Shown: positions 25,124 to 34,983, counted from the stretch's first letter. The stretch is 64,000 nucleotides of DNA from CAZYBC01 sp964645645 (GCA_964645645.1 CAZYBC010000003.1:1-64000); one strand, 5' to 3'. The notes: generated by a model not told the origin, from the letters alone. A program made the numbers and translations.

Positions 25124-28100
25124 ATGAACCTCTTCAACAAAAAACTTTTAGCCCAACATCTAGTTAAATATAATTTTCCTAACGGTCAACAATTAGAAGA
25201 TATCCAAAAAATCCTATCCGGTTGGCAAAAAGCTCTAAAAGACAGCAATCTTGATCGTACTAAAGAAACTAGTATTCAAGGTCAATTCTTAACTAAATTT
25301 TTTGAAACTATTCTTGGATACGACACGCAAACATCTGGCAAAGAACTTTGGCATTTAAACCAAGAACCTAAAACCGAAGTTGATGCACAAGAGGCTGATG
25401 GAGCATTAGGCTTTTTTACCAAAAATTCAAGTAAAGTTTTAGCAGTCATTGAACTTAAAGATGCAAAAACTTCTCTAGACAAAAAACAATCTGGCAGAAT
25501 CGGTAAACTCACGCCAGTTGAACAAGCTTTTCAATATCTTAATAAATTTGATGGCTGTAAGTGGGCAATTGTTGCAAACTTTAGAGAGATTAGAATTTAC
25601 AGCAAACTTCGAGGCCAAGGTTTCTATGAAAAATTTGATATTATTAGCCTGACAGAAGAACCTGAATTTAAACGTTTTTATTACATTTTTAATAAAAATA
25701 ATCTTATTAATGAAGGTAAAATATCAGTTACTGAATCTTTAGCTGCTGATACTACTGTCCAAGAAGAAAATATCACCAAAAAATTCTATGAGCAGTACAA
25801 AGAAATTAGACTTAAAGTTCTTAATCATTTATTTGAATACAATCCACAGGTTGATCGCTTAGTGCTAGTAGAAAAAACTCAAAAATTATTAGATAGATTA
25901 TTGTTTACTTTAGTCTGTGAAGACTCAACCACCCTTTTACCAACACACATTGTTAAAACCACCTATGATAGAAGTTTTCAATCCTTTGCTCTATCTGGCA
26001 ACAATCAGCGAGTCTGGCTAAACTTTAAAGGCTTGTTTAAAGCTATTGATGAAGGTGTTAAGGATATCGATCCGCCAATCAATAAATATAACGGTGGTTT
26101 ATTCAAAAATGATGAAATTTTAGATAATTTGATTATTAAAGATGACATCTGGAAAGAAATTATCAAGCTTACTCAATATGATTTTGAAAGCGATCTAAAC
26201 GTCAATGTTCTGGGTCATATCTTTGAACAAAGTATTAGTGACCTAGAAGAAATCAAAGCTCAAGTTGAGGGTGAAGCGGTTGATAAGAAAAAATCATTAC
26301 GAAAAAAACAAGGTATTTTTTATACTCCAGAATACATTACCAAATTTATTGTTGAAAATACTGTGGGTAAATACCTAGAAAAAAATCCTGATAAACTCAA
26401 AACTATCAAAATTCTTGATCCTGCTTGCGGTAGTGGAGCATTTTTAAATCAAGCTCATTCATTCTTGCTCAATCAATACAAGGTTAGAGATGAAGAAAAG
26501 CAACTAGAATTACAAAAGCAAGGGAAAGCCACTAGTTTATTTGATCTAAGTTGGGTAGAAAATGATAAAACTATTTTACTTAATAATTTATATGGAGTTG
26601 ACTTAAGCCCTGAGAGTGTCGAAATTACCAAGCTTGCTCTGTGGCTGAAAACTGCCAAGGCTACTGAACCACTGCAAAATCTAGACAATAATATTAAGTG
26701 TGGTAACTCACTGATTGATGATCCAGAAATTGCTGGTGATAAAGCATTTAATTGGAATACTGAATTTAAAGACATTATGGATGAAGGCGGATTTGATGTG
26801 ATTATTGGGAATCCACCGTATGTGTACGCTAGGGAAAAAATTTCTTTTAACGAAAAGGAATATTTCAACTCTGAATATTTATCAGCTGAATATCAGCTCA
26901 ACACTTTTGTTTTATTTATAGAAAAATCAATTAAACTCTTGAAAGATAAAGGATTGCTTGGTTTTATTATTCCCAATAGTTTACTAAAAATTGGTTCAAT
27001 TTCAAAATTAAGAAAATACATTTTAGACAATACATCTGTCAATATTATAGTAAGTTTGTCTGGGTATTCATTTGAGAGTGTTAATGTGGAAACCGTAATA
27101 CTTGTGGTCCAAAAAAACTCAAAAAATTCATATGTAGATGTAAAGAAAATTGAATCAGATACTGATATATATTCACAAGAATCATTTTCTGTTAATAGCT
27201 CAAGATGGAAAACGAATCAAAACTATGAATTTGATATTTTCTCATCAGATTCCGACTTAAAGCTGATCAGTAAAATTCAAACAAGCTCTCAAACTCTTGA
27301 GAGCTTGTTTAACGTAAAGGCTGGACTTCAAGCATACGAAAAAGGCAAAGGAAATCCAGTTCAAAATGAAGAAGATGTTAGGAATAGACCATATGACTTC
27401 CAAACTAAGGTTGATGAAAATACCCATAAATATTTAGAAGGAAAAAATATATCAAGATATCTTATCCAAGGATTTAGTTACTGGCTTAAATACGGTGATA
27501 ACTTAGCTGCACCAAGATCATTCGATATTTTTTGTAGACCAAGAATATTGATCAGGGAAATAACAAATAACCAACCATACTGCTTTCATGCATCCTATGT
27601 TGAAGAAACTTTTTTAAATAATAGAAGCATCATCAATGTGTTGGATCCCCAAAATGATAGGCAGAAATTGCTGAATTTATTGGCAATAATCAATAGCAAA
27701 CTAGCATCATGGTATTTCGTTAAAACTAATCCAAAAGCCAATAGATCAATGTTTCCAAAGCTGATTCTTAGAGATCTAGCAAATTTTCCCATTACTTTAC
27801 CCAAAAACAAGATAAATCTGGATAAAGTAGAAAAATTAATAATCAAAATTTCAAAATTAAATACAAAACTGTTCACTGAAAAAGGTAGATTGAATGAAAT
27901 TATTGTTTCAAAATTTAAGTTAAAAAATAAAACAAACTTAATCAATTTTTACCAACTCGGTTGGAACGGATTCATTGCAGAACTTGAAAAACAAAAAGTT
28001 AAACTTGATGTCAGTGAACAAGATAAACTTAATAAGTGGTTCAACAAAGTTGGAAAGTCTTTATTGGATCTTGAACAAGAAATTAGTGATCTAGACAGAC

Positions 28101-28171
28101 AAATTGATCAATTTGTCTATGAGCTTTATGACTTAACCAAAGAAGAAATAAAATTAATAGAAAAAGAATAA
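25124..28171 (+). CDS. Type IIG restriction-modification enzyme (Eco57I/TaqI-C like)
   Basis: 1015-aa fused nuclease and adenine methyltransferase. The N-terminal PD-(D/E)xK nuclease lies around residues 60-150, with the pattern EADGALGF...VLAVIELKDA (ExK near 108). The methyltransferase has motif I ILDPACGSGAFLNQ near 430 and motif IV DVIIGNPPYVYA near 562. A TaqI-like specificity region covers about 700-900 (NISRYLIQGFSYWLKYG, then NRSIINV). The C-terminus is coiled coil. One protein cuts and methylates, so no separate methylase is needed. The gene after it is 12 bp away. Confidence 0.9.
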   Translation: MNLFNKKLLAQHLVKYNFPNGQQLEDIQKILSGWQKALKDSNLDRTKETSIQGQFLTKFFETILGYDTQTSGKELWHLNQEPKTEVDAQEADGALGFFTKNSSKVLAVIELKDAKTSLDKKQSGRIGKLTPVEQAFQYLNKFDGCKWAIVANFREIRIYSKLRGQGFYEKFDIISLTEEPEFKRFYYIFNKNNLINEGKISVTESLAADTTVQEENITKKFYEQYKEIRLKVLNHLFEYNPQVDRLVLVEKTQKLLDRLLFTLVCEDSTTLLPTHIVKTTYDRSFQSFALSGNNQRVWLNFKGLFKAIDEGVKDIDPPINKYNGGLFKNDEILDNLIIKDDIWKEIIKLTQYDFESDLNVNVLGHIFEQSISDLEEIKAQVEGEAVDKKKSLRKKQGIFYTPEYITKFIVENTVGKYLEKNPDKLKTIKILDPACGSGAFLNQAHSFLLNQYKVRDEEKQLELQKQGKATSLFDLSWVENDKTILLNNLYGVDLSPESVEITKLALWLKTAKATEPLQNLDNNIKCGNSLIDDPEIAGDKAFNWNTEFKDIMDEGGFDVIIGNPPYVYAREKISFNEKEYFNSEYLSAEYQLNTFVLFIEKSIKLLKDKGLLGFIIPNSLLKIGSISKLRKYILDNTSVNIIVSLSGYSFESVNVETVILVVQKNSKNSYVDVKKIESDTDIYSQESFSVNSSRWKTNQNYEFDIFSSDSDLKLISKIQTSSQTLESLFNVKAGLQAYEKGKGNPVQNEEDVRNRPYDFQTKVDENTHKYLEGKNISRYLIQGFSYWLKYGDNLAAPRSFDIFCRPRILIREITNNQPYCFHASYVEETFLNNRSIINVLDPQNDRQKLLNLLAIINSKLASWYFVKTNPKANRSMFPKLILRDLANFPITLPKNKINLDKVEKLIIKISKLNTKLFTEKGRLNEIIVSKFKLKNKTNLINFYQLGWNGFIAELEKQKVKLDVSEQDKLNKWFNKVGKSLLDLEQEISDLDRQIDQFVYELYDLTKEEIKLIEKE

Positions 28172-28183
28172 TAATAACTTAAA

Positions 28184-28954
28184 ATGACACAAACAAAAAT
28201 AGCAGAGCTACAAGAAGAATTAAAAAACATCAAAAGTTATTTTATTGCTGATGGAAGATATTCTTTAGATGGATTAGTAAAGTGGTCAGCAAAAACAGCT
28301 GCTTTTTTTGAAACCGTTGGAGTTCCTCAAAATGTTATTGATCATTTTTTAATAATTTTTAACATAAATTATCTTAAAGAAAAAGAAATATCACCTCTAG
28401 AAAGAGATCCAAGAGATGGAGCTTTCGTTTACTTTAAAAAATTTTCAGAAGATCGATTAATGCCTCTTTGGATAGCCATTGAATATGCAGAAATCAAAAT
28501 AAAGTATATGCAGTTTGAGGAATCATTGGTTCCAAGATGGTTGCTATCAACACTTTCAAATAAAAAAGGGGTTGAACACATTTCTTCTGCACTACAGGCT
28601 TTGGATCAAGCATTTGAAAATAGATCAGCAAAAGACATTTTGAATCACTCCAATTCATTGTTGGAGAGCATACTTAACCTAGATAGTAGACTTACTACTA
28701 AAGATCTAGGTCCAAAACTACAAACTTTATCAGAAGATAGAGATGGAAAAATTCGTTATAAGTTTGGTGGTCTTAGTTGTGATTTTTTTAGAGGTATTAA
28801 TGCCTCAAGACTGATAAGAAATGAAAGAGTAGTGCATTCAAATATAGGAATGAATCATAACATCCCATTTATTGTTGGAGCATCATCAGCTTATCTAGTT
28901 GTTACCCTGCTTGAAGCAACGTTGTCTGCTGGAAAACTAGTTAAGTTAACATAA
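28184..28954 (+). CDS. HEPN/Abi-C-like protein linked to the Type IIG enzyme
   Basis: 256-aa mostly helical protein. Near residue 211 it has RLIRNERVVHSNIGMNHN, matching the R-N-x-x-x-x-H motif of HEPN ribonucleases and the abortive-infection C-terminal family, followed by a hydrophobic helix (FIVGASSAYLVVTLLEATL). The first part has no motif I know. It starts 12 bp after the restriction enzyme, so the two are likely one transcript. An RNase acting as back-up when restriction fails is inferred. Confidence 0.55.
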   Translation: MTQTKIAELQEELKNIKSYFIADGRYSLDGLVKWSAKTAAFFETVGVPQNVIDHFLIIFNINYLKEKEISPLERDPRDGAFVYFKKFSEDRLMPLWIAIEYAEIKIKYMQFEESLVPRWLLSTLSNKKGVEHISSALQALDQAFENRSAKDILNHSNSLLESILNLDSRLTTKDLGPKLQTLSEDRDGKIRYKFGGLSCDFFRGINASRLIRNERVVHSNIGMNHNIPFIVGASSAYLVVTLLEATLSAGKLVKLT

Positions 28955-29096
28955 CTCTCACCTTGCTTGCTTAACACTAGCTAGGTTATATTTTTGTGAT
29001 TTTGGTCTTGAATCTGTATTAAAAACGAAGAATTCTATAGGTTTTTCTATCTGAAAGAATGTTATAATTTCATTCCAAAGGTCCGACAAAAGTTTA

Positions 29097-29132
29097 TAAA
29101 AAAATCCCCAGATTTCATACTGGGGATTTTTT
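29097..29132. terminator. Terminator between the HEPN-like gene and the BNR gene
   Basis: AAAAAATCCCCAG-ATTTCATA-CTGGGGATTTTTT. A-tract on one side and T-tract on the other, so it serves both convergent genes. Confidence 0.9.
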
Positions 29133-29149
29133 AAATCTTACTTACTCAT

Positions 29150-30544
29150 TTACCGATTTAATAAGAAATAAAGTTTTCCAGTCGCTAAAGGTGTAGCCCA
29201 ATTAGTATAGTTACCAACAATATAAGAGGCTTTAACTTTAGGATTATTATCTCTAGTAAGCATAAAACGATTAATGTTAGCATCTGCTTTAATAATTGAT
29301 TCTGTATAATCAATATTATTAGTATAAGGATTGTAAATTATCTCTTTAATTTCATGTCTAAAAGAGGAGTAAAGAGCAATTTTACCGTCAGCTAAAGTTT
29401 CTGAATCCCATAAAACAATCCTATCAGCTTTAGCTTCTCGATAATTTAAGACTGTTTTTTTCCATTCTCCATTAAGATATCGTAAATTATAAAGTTGATA
29501 AAATTGTTGACCATTAGCATCAGTGATTAAATCAGTTGCAAAAATTATGGGAGCTCCTTCAGCGGTAAATCCTAAACATAGAGTAAGATTAGAGCCAGCT
29601 GTACTCATAGTTGGTTTTTTTTCAACCAGGGTAAGAGCCATCTTAGGCCCAACTTTTTTACCATCAATCGTCTCTAATTTATCTGTTTTAGTATTAAAAA
29701 TTCCAAAAAAATTATGGCCGTAATAAGCACCATAATTACCCCTTAAACTCCACAAAATAGCTAATTTATGCCTTTCTTTAGGCATGGGTAAAATAGAAGC
29801 CACAGAAGTGTTATTCCAATTAATAGTTTCATTATTGAATTGTTCTTCTCTCCTTTGATAAGTAATGTACTGAATAGGTTTACTCCAAGCCTTAGTGTCA
29901 TAATCATATTTGACATAATATTGAGTCCCTTTTACATAATAAGCTTGATCTTTTTTACCTTCTGGATAAAGAGTATCGCGATAAAAGTAATACAACGCAT
30001 TATTTCCTGGCATAGCTACTCCATAAGTAGCTCTAAAAGTATCTGGAATTTCCACTAAATTAGAACCGTCAAAACTACTGAAATGTAAATTGTGATTAGC
30101 ATGGTAAGATTCCATGACTGCGAATTCATCTTGATCTAATCTGAAAAGCTGAGGATAATTATGTGAATCACTTTTTACAGCTGGTTCAAAAATTCGTCTT
30201 TCTGTAACTTTTTCAGTTTTATGGTCAAAAGAGGCTAAATAAGGAGCTGTTTCTGAAAGGCCATTAGGCATTTTACCAGCAGGGTAAACAATGTAAGTTC
30301 TATTGGTATTATTGTCATATATCATTGTTCCCCAACCCATATTTCTACCAGGGGCACCAACTACTTCAGTGATATTAGAAGCAATTAAAACTGAACGATA
30401 TCTATCTACTGCTGCTGAAGCATCTTCTGGATTGACGTTTTTTTTGCTGTTTAACATGGCCACACTGGCCAACAAACTCACTCCAGCAATTAAGATAAAA
30501 CAAATGCTAATTATGGTGATTAAAAATTTTCTGTTTTTGTACAT
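29150..30544 (-). CDS. BNR-4-type repeat protein, membrane-anchored or secreted
   Basis: 464 aa. An N-terminal membrane segment (residues 7-30, FLITIISICFILIAGVSLLASV) acts as signal or anchor. The rest is a beta-propeller-like run of repeats with GWGTMIYDNNTNRTYIVYPAG, YPQLFRLDQDEFAVMESYHANHNLHFSSF and LWSLRGNYGAY, as in BNR-4 proteins, which include polysaccharide lyases. Enzyme activity is not certain. It probably acts at the cell surface on glycans. Confidence 0.7.
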   Translation of the reverse strand: MYKNRKFLITIISICFILIAGVSLLASVAMLNSKKNVNPEDASAAVDRYRSVLIASNITEVVGAPGRNMGWGTMIYDNNTNRTYIVYPAGKMPNGLSETAPYLASFDHKTEKVTERRIFEPAVKSDSHNYPQLFRLDQDEFAVMESYHANHNLHFSSFDGSNLVEIPDTFRATYGVAMPGNNALYYFYRDTLYPEGKKDQAYYVKGTQYYVKYDYDTKAWSKPIQYITYQRREEQFNNETINWNNTSVASILPMPKERHKLAILWSLRGNYGAYYGHNFFGIFNTKTDKLETIDGKKVGPKMALTLVEKKPTMSTAGSNLTLCLGFTAEGAPIIFATDLITDANGQQFYQLYNLRYLNGEWKKTVLNYREAKADRIVLWDSETLADGKIALYSSFRHEIKEIIYNPYTNNIDYTESIIKADANINRFMLTRDNNPKVKASYIVGNYTNWATPLATGKLYFLLNR

Positions 30545-30623
30545 AAACTAAAACTAATTTATAGATATTTTCATAATACACTATTTATACTAATAATTGC
30601 TAATGCAAAGTAAAACTGGCTGA

Positions 30624-30629
30624 TATAAT
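30624..30629 (+). promoter_or_regulatory. -10 box of the 82-aa helical protein gene
   Basis: TATAAT 8 nt before the ATG at 30638, giving a leader of at most one or two bases. Confidence 0.6.
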
Positions 30630-30637
30630 CACTGATT

Positions 30638-30886
30638 ATGTCCTTAAAATATCCATTCCCCTTTAAAACTAGTTCAGCTCATTCTGAAAAAATTTCTAAA
30701 AAAATTGATCTAAATCAATTTCAAAAAGAAAACTTACAAAATCAGCTTGATGATCTAACTAAACAACAACAACGACTTAAAGCAGCAGTTAATATTGGTG
30801 CTAAATCATTTGAAAGTTTTATTAAAGCACGTAGTGAAATCGTAAAAAATAGAATTGCTGATTTACAAGCTAGATTAAAAGATTAA
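30638..30886 (+). CDS. Small helical hypothetical protein
   Basis: 82 aa, Gln/Lys-rich. Residues 25-82 are predicted as one or two long helices (LNQFQKENLQNQLDDLTKQQ, then FIKARSEIVKNRIADLQARL), probably a coiled coil. It lies 41 bp ahead of recQ on the same strand, so it is likely in the same transcript. Function unknown. Confidence 0.55.
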   Translation: MSLKYPFPFKTSSAHSEKISKKIDLNQFQKENLQNQLDDLTKQQQRLKAAVNIGAKSFESFIKARSEIVKNRIADLQARLKD

Positions 30887-30927
30887 CTGTCAGTTGTTTG
30901 TTAAGATTAGCGCTTAAGCTAAAATTA

Positions 30928-32358
30928 ATGTCAACTTTTTCCAATCTGCTTTTAGCTAAACAAACCTTACAAAAATACTTTCATTATCAAGACTTTAGAC
31001 CAAAGCAAACAGCCATTGTTCAAAGCATTCTCAATCAGCATGATACTTTAGCTATCTTAGCAACCGGAGGAGGAAAATCAATTTGTTTTCAGATCCCTGG
31101 CTTAATTTTTGCCGGAACAACTTTAGTGATTTCTCCTTTAATTTCTTTAATGAAAGATCAAGTAGCTCATTTAGCCGCTAAAAAAATTCCCGCTAGTTTC
31201 TTAAATAGTAGCCTTGATAAAGCAGAACAACAGCAGCGCTTAAAAAATTTAGCCAAACAAAAATACAAATTTTTTTATCTCGCTCCAGAAAGATTAGACA
31301 ATCCTCAGTTAATTAAAATTTGCCAAGCCATCAAGATTCCTTTATTGGTCATTGATGAGGCTCACTGTATCTCTTTATGGGGGCACAATTTTAGACCAAA
31401 TTATCTTAAAATTAATCATTTTATTAAACAGCTTCAACCAAGACCCACTGTAGCTAGCTTTACAGCTACCGCCACACCATTAGTAATTAAAGACATTAAG
31501 CAATCTTTAAAACTCAATCATCCTCAGCTATTCATTAATTCTTTTGTACGACCTAATTTGCAATTAATTATTTATCATTGTCAAGAAAATTTTTTAAAAG
31601 AAATTTTATTATTTTGTTTGCTAAAAAAACACTTAAATCAAGCTGGCATTATTTACACCGCTACTCGCAAAGAAGCAGAACGGCTTTATCAATTAATTAA
31701 AAATTATGATTTTAAACAACAATTTAAATTAGCTTTTTATCATGGTGGCCTAGATCACCGACAACGTGACCAAATTCAAGAAGATTTTTTAACTGATAAA
31801 ATTAAAATTATCATTGCTACCAACGCTTTTGGCATGGGAGTTGATAAAAGTAATATCAGATTTGTAATTCACTACCAAATTCCTGGTTGTTTGGAAAATT
31901 ACAGCCAAGAAATTGGACGAGCGGGGAGAGATCAACAAGCGGCAGTTTGCTATTTGTTGTTTTATCAACCTGACATATTAATTCAACAACAATTTATAGC
32001 AAATAAAAAAAATTTAGTTGACCAACAACAGATTGAGCAAACTAAACTAAAAAAAATGTTAGCCTTTGTCACTGAGCCAGGTTGTTTACAACAAAAAATT
32101 GCTCAATATTTTCAACAAAAACCAATATCTACTTGTAACCAATGTAGTAACTGTGTTAAGCCTCAGCTTCCAATTGACCCAATTTTTAAACAACGGTATA
32201 TTCAGCTTCATCAAACTTTATCGCAATTAGCAATTGAAGATTTCCCGATTATTGAAAAAACTCAACTTTTACTTGCTTTACACCAGCCTCAAAACAAAGA
32301 CCAATTATTAAAAATTGCTGGAGTAGGGCGGGGGCTTTGCCAATATTTAAATTTTTAA
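30928..32358 (+). CDS. recQ: RecQ-family DNA helicase, short form
   Basis: 476 aa. Superfamily 2 helicase: Q motif FRPKQTAIVQSIL, Walker A LATGGGKSICFQIP, motif II LLVIDEAHCIS, motif III SFTATATP, motif V ATNAFGMGVDKSNIRFVIHYQIP, motif VI YSQEIGRAGRD. A zinc-binding set follows (CNQCSNC near residue 405). The usual long winged-helix and HRDC domains are absent or shortened. The ATG at 30928 is chosen because the protein then starts near the family's N-terminus; the frame is open 10 codons further up. It unwinds DNA in recombination and repair. Confidence 0.92.
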   Translation: MSTFSNLLLAKQTLQKYFHYQDFRPKQTAIVQSILNQHDTLAILATGGGKSICFQIPGLIFAGTTLVISPLISLMKDQVAHLAAKKIPASFLNSSLDKAEQQQRLKNLAKQKYKFFYLAPERLDNPQLIKICQAIKIPLLVIDEAHCISLWGHNFRPNYLKINHFIKQLQPRPTVASFTATATPLVIKDIKQSLKLNHPQLFINSFVRPNLQLIIYHCQENFLKEILLFCLLKKHLNQAGIIYTATRKEAERLYQLIKNYDFKQQFKLAFYHGGLDHRQRDQIQEDFLTDKIKIIIATNAFGMGVDKSNIRFVIHYQIPGCLENYSQEIGRAGRDQQAAVCYLLFYQPDILIQQQFIANKKNLVDQQQIEQTKLKKMLAFVTEPGCLQQKIAQYFQQKPISTCNQCSNCVKPQLPIDPIFKQRYIQLHQTLSQLAIEDFPIIEKTQLLLALHQPQNKDQLLKIAGVGRGLCQYLNF

Positions 32359-32394
32359 GTCAGGGCTACGCTCAAAGGGCGTGGCTTGACTTAG
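32356..32394 (+). terminator. Hairpin at the recQ stop codon
   Basis: The TAA stop begins the arm TAAGTCAGGGCTACGC, which pairs imperfectly with GCGTGGCTTGACTTA. No U-tract. Same plan as hairpins at 5390 and 37601. Confidence 0.5.
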
Positions 32395-32403
32395 CCATAG
32401 TGG

Positions 32404-32431
32404 AAAAAAAACTCCCCCCGCAGGGGGAGTT
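32404..32431 (-). terminator. Terminator after the secreted helical protein gene
   Basis: Minus strand AACTCCCCC-TGCG-GGGGGAGTT running into T8. It is 43 bp past the stop at 32474. Confidence 0.9.
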
Positions 32432-32473
32432 AAATCATTTTGGTTTTTAACCAACGGTGAGGTTTTTAAAAAT

Positions 32474-33013
32474 TTACTCAGTAGCTTGATGAAGCATCAT
32501 GCCTCTACCTTTGCCTTGAGGACCATTTTCAAACTCACCTCTGCCCAGATTAAAATATTTCATATCAATCCCATTTGCTTCTGCCCAAGCTTTTAATTCA
32601 GCTTGTCTGTTTTCTCGTTCAGTTTTTTCGGCTTGCATTTGAGTTTGACGTTCTTCTGCGCTTAAATTTTTCCAATCTTCACCTTTAGGGCCTCGATTTT
32701 GATTTTGTTGTTGTAACTCTTGATGTTTGGCTAAAATTAAAGCTTTTTGTTCAGCAGTAAGTTCTCCAGCTGTGACAGCTTCTTCTAATTTAGCTTCAAA
32801 CCTAGCTTGATTTTCTTGCTGTCTAGCTTGTTGATCTTCTTGAAAAACAGTTTCTACTTCTTCTTTTTTAAGACCAAATTTAGCTACTAAACGATCAACA
32901 ATCGATTGATGATTGTTTTGACCTTCTTGAGCGTTGACTGGTCTCGTAAGAAAAATCCCAGTGCCAACTGCTGTCATTAATAAGGCAGCTGGAATAATCA
33001 ATTTTTTATTCAT
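32474..33013 (-). CDS. Secreted Gln/Glu-rich helical protein
   Basis: 179 aa. A signal peptide (MNKKLIIPAALLMTAVGTG, then a likely cut after VNA) is followed by a helical, Gln/Glu/Lys-rich body: SIVDRLVAKFGLKKEEVETVFQ resembles the first helices of small secreted DUF2680-like proteins, and QARFEAKLEEAVTAGELTAEQK repeats the pattern. The C-terminus is Gly-rich. AAAGGGATC lies before the ATG. It lies downstream of a two-component pair on the same strand and may be its target or signal partner. Confidence 0.65.
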   Translation of the reverse strand: MNKKLIIPAALLMTAVGTGIFLTRPVNAQEGQNNHQSIVDRLVAKFGLKKEEVETVFQEDQQARQQENQARFEAKLEEAVTAGELTAEQKALILAKHQELQQQNQNRGPKGEDWKNLSAEERQTQMQAEKTERENRQAELKAWAEANGIDMKYFNLGRGEFENGPQGKGRGMMLHQATE

Positions 33014-33101
33014 TGATCCCTTTCTTTTAAGATTAATTAATACTAAAGTTAATATACAAAACTAAGTTGAAAAGAAGTTGAAAAATAACAAGGAGTCTAT
33101 C

Positions 33102-34130
33102 CTAGGCTTTATTTAAACTAAGTGTAAAAACACTACCTTTACCTAATTGGCTAGCTACTTTTAATGAGCCTTGATGTTTATCAACAATAGCCTTAGCAAT
33201 TGCTAAACCCAAACCTACTCCTTGCTTAGCAGTTCTAGCTGTATCAACTTGATAAAAACGTTCAAAAATTTTATTAAGATGCTCTTTAGCAATTCCATCA
33301 CCAAAGTCTTGAACAGCAAAATTAACCTGATTCTTCTGACTCAATATCAATTTAATTGAAGCTCCTTTTTTAGAATGCTTAATTGCATTATCCAACAAAA
33401 TTGTTATTACCTGAGTAAAGGCGGCTGGCTCAACTCTTACAAAATGATCTTTTTTATCTGATTCCACTAAAATTTTAATTTTCTTATTTTTAATTAAAGC
33501 CCGTAAATTTAATAAGGCTTGATCTAATAAAGAATCTAAAGCTAAAACTTGAAATTGATAAATAGCCGTTTCATTTTTGGCCAAATCTAATAAACTTTGA
33601 GTTAATAGTTCTAATCTTTTAACATCTTCTAAATAGCTAATTAAAAGTTGTTGAGTTTTTGCTGGCAACTTTTGATCTAATAAATCTGCCTCAATCCCTG
33701 TTTTTAAGGCTGTTAGAGGTGTTCTTAATTCATGGGCTGCATCGCTAACAAAGCGCTGTTGTTGTTCTAACGACTCTTGCAATGGCGCTAAAGTTTTCCC
33801 TGAAACATAAAAACTCGCTAATAAAATAATAGCGCCAATATAAAGATTAATTAATAAAATTTGTTCTAATAAATCTTGACGAATTTTTAAATAATCTTCT
33901 GGGGCTACTCGCCAATTTCTTAACAAACCGGCTGGAGGAGGATTTAAAGGCTGGTTAAACTGATTCTGTAAGCGATCTTGCCAATGTTCAAATTGAGTTT
34001 TTAAAATTCCATTCACACGCCAATAAAGTAAGGCAGAAATTGTGCCAGTAATTGTTAAAGTAATTAATGTATAAAGTAAACTTAATTTTAACCTAGCTAA
34101 AAAAAAGGTTTTTTTATTTTGTGTATTCAT
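33102..34130 (-). CDS. Two-component sensor histidine kinase
   Basis: 342 aa. Two membrane segments (about residues 13-33 and 88-110) enclose a short extracytoplasmic loop. HisKA has the phospho-acceptor in FVSDAAHELRTPLTAL near residue 135. The ATPase domain has N box ITILLDNAIKHSKKGA, G1 VQDFGDGI, F box IFERFY and G2 GVGLGLAIAKAI. The 5' end overlaps the response-regulator gene by 17 bp, so both are translated from one mRNA. Confidence 0.93.
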   Translation of the reverse strand: MNTQNKKTFFLARLKLSLLYTLITLTITGTISALLYWRVNGILKTQFEHWQDRLQNQFNQPLNPPPAGLLRNWRVAPEDYLKIRQDLLEQILLINLYIGAIILLASFYVSGKTLAPLQESLEQQQRFVSDAAHELRTPLTALKTGIEADLLDQKLPAKTQQLLISYLEDVKRLELLTQSLLDLAKNETAIYQFQVLALDSLLDQALLNLRALIKNKKIKILVESDKKDHFVRVEPAAFTQVITILLDNAIKHSKKGASIKLILSQKNQVNFAVQDFGDGIAKEHLNKIFERFYQVDTARTAKQGVGLGLAIAKAIVDKHQGSLKVASQLGKGSVFTLSLNKA

Positions 34131-34806
34131 CTGGTACTTTCAAAGCATAACCAAAACCACGCTTGGTTAAGATTAATGCTGGTAAGTGTTGAAAGGCTTG
34201 ATCAATTTTTTTTCTTAAATAACCCAAATAAACTTGAGCGGTATTAGCTAAAACATTGTCTTCATAAGCCCAAACTTTTTCTACCAATTCATCCGCACTA
34301 AAAAAACGATTGGGATTACGCATTAAAAATTCTAATAATAAATATTCTTTTCGACTTAAATCAATTTTTTGCTTAGCTCTTTTAACTTCTTGAGTGTCAA
34401 AATTCAACTCTAAATCAACTATTTTGAGCATCTCTTGTTTATTGATTTTTGGTCTTCTAGTTAAAGCTTTAAGTCTAGCCAGTAATTCAGCAAAGGCAAA
34501 TGGTTTTGCTAAATAATCATCTGCTCCAGCTTCTAAACCTTCTACTTTATCATTAATCATGGTTTTAGCAGTTAACATTAAAATGGGAGTAAAATTTTGT
34601 TTTTCTCGTAACTTTTGACAAACACTTAAACCATCTAAACTTGGCAACATTCGATCTAAAATAATCACTTGATAATAATCATCTAAGGCCATTTCCAGAC
34701 CAGTTATTCCATCTTCAGCCACATCAACGACATAGTTTTTAAACTCTAAACCTTTTTTAAGGTTGCTGGCAATTTTAGCATCATCCTCAATAATTAAAAT
34801 TTTCAT
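34114..34806 (-). CDS. OmpR/PhoB-family response regulator
   Basis: 230 aa. Receiver domain with acidic pair IIEDD, phospho-acceptor VIILDRMLP (Asp near 51), LTAK and KPFAFAEL. The C-terminal winged helix includes LSRKEYLLLEFLMRNPNRFFSADELVEKVW and the tail TKRGFGYALK. It binds DNA after phosphorylation by the kinase encoded just downstream. A hairpin repeat (34815-34877) sits 9 bp ahead of the start. Confidence 0.94.
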   Translation of the reverse strand: MKILIIEDDAKIASNLKKGLEFKNYVVDVAEDGITGLEMALDDYYQVIILDRMLPSLDGLSVCQKLREKQNFTPILMLTAKTMINDKVEGLEAGADDYLAKPFAFAELLARLKALTRRPKINKQEMLKIVDLELNFDTQEVKRAKQKIDLSRKEYLLLEFLMRNPNRFFSADELVEKVWAYEDNVLANTAQVYLGYLRKKIDQAFQHLPALILTKRGFGYALKVPDEYTK

Positions 34807-34814
34807 AATAATTT

Positions 34815-34877
34815 CTTAATCTATACTCTTTCTAAACGCACCGCAGGCGGAATGGTTTAGAAAGAGTATAGATTAAG
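34815..34877. repeat. Hairpin repeat with 23-bp perfect stem
   Basis: Arms 34815-34837 and 34855-34877 are exact reverse complements (CTTAATCTATACTCTTTCTA... on the plus strand). The 17-nt loop is CATTCCGCCTGCGGTGC on the minus strand. A weaker copy, with loop CATTCTGCTCGCGATGT, follows at 34890-34945. The loop is shared with the repeats at 37671-37875. Confidence 0.8.
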
Positions 34878-34983
34878 TTCATATTTTCATATCTTTTCTA
34901 AACACATCGCGAGCAGAATGGTTTAAAAAAAAATATAGATTAAGTTTATATTTTAGTAGATTAACTTAAAATTATCTTGAGAA

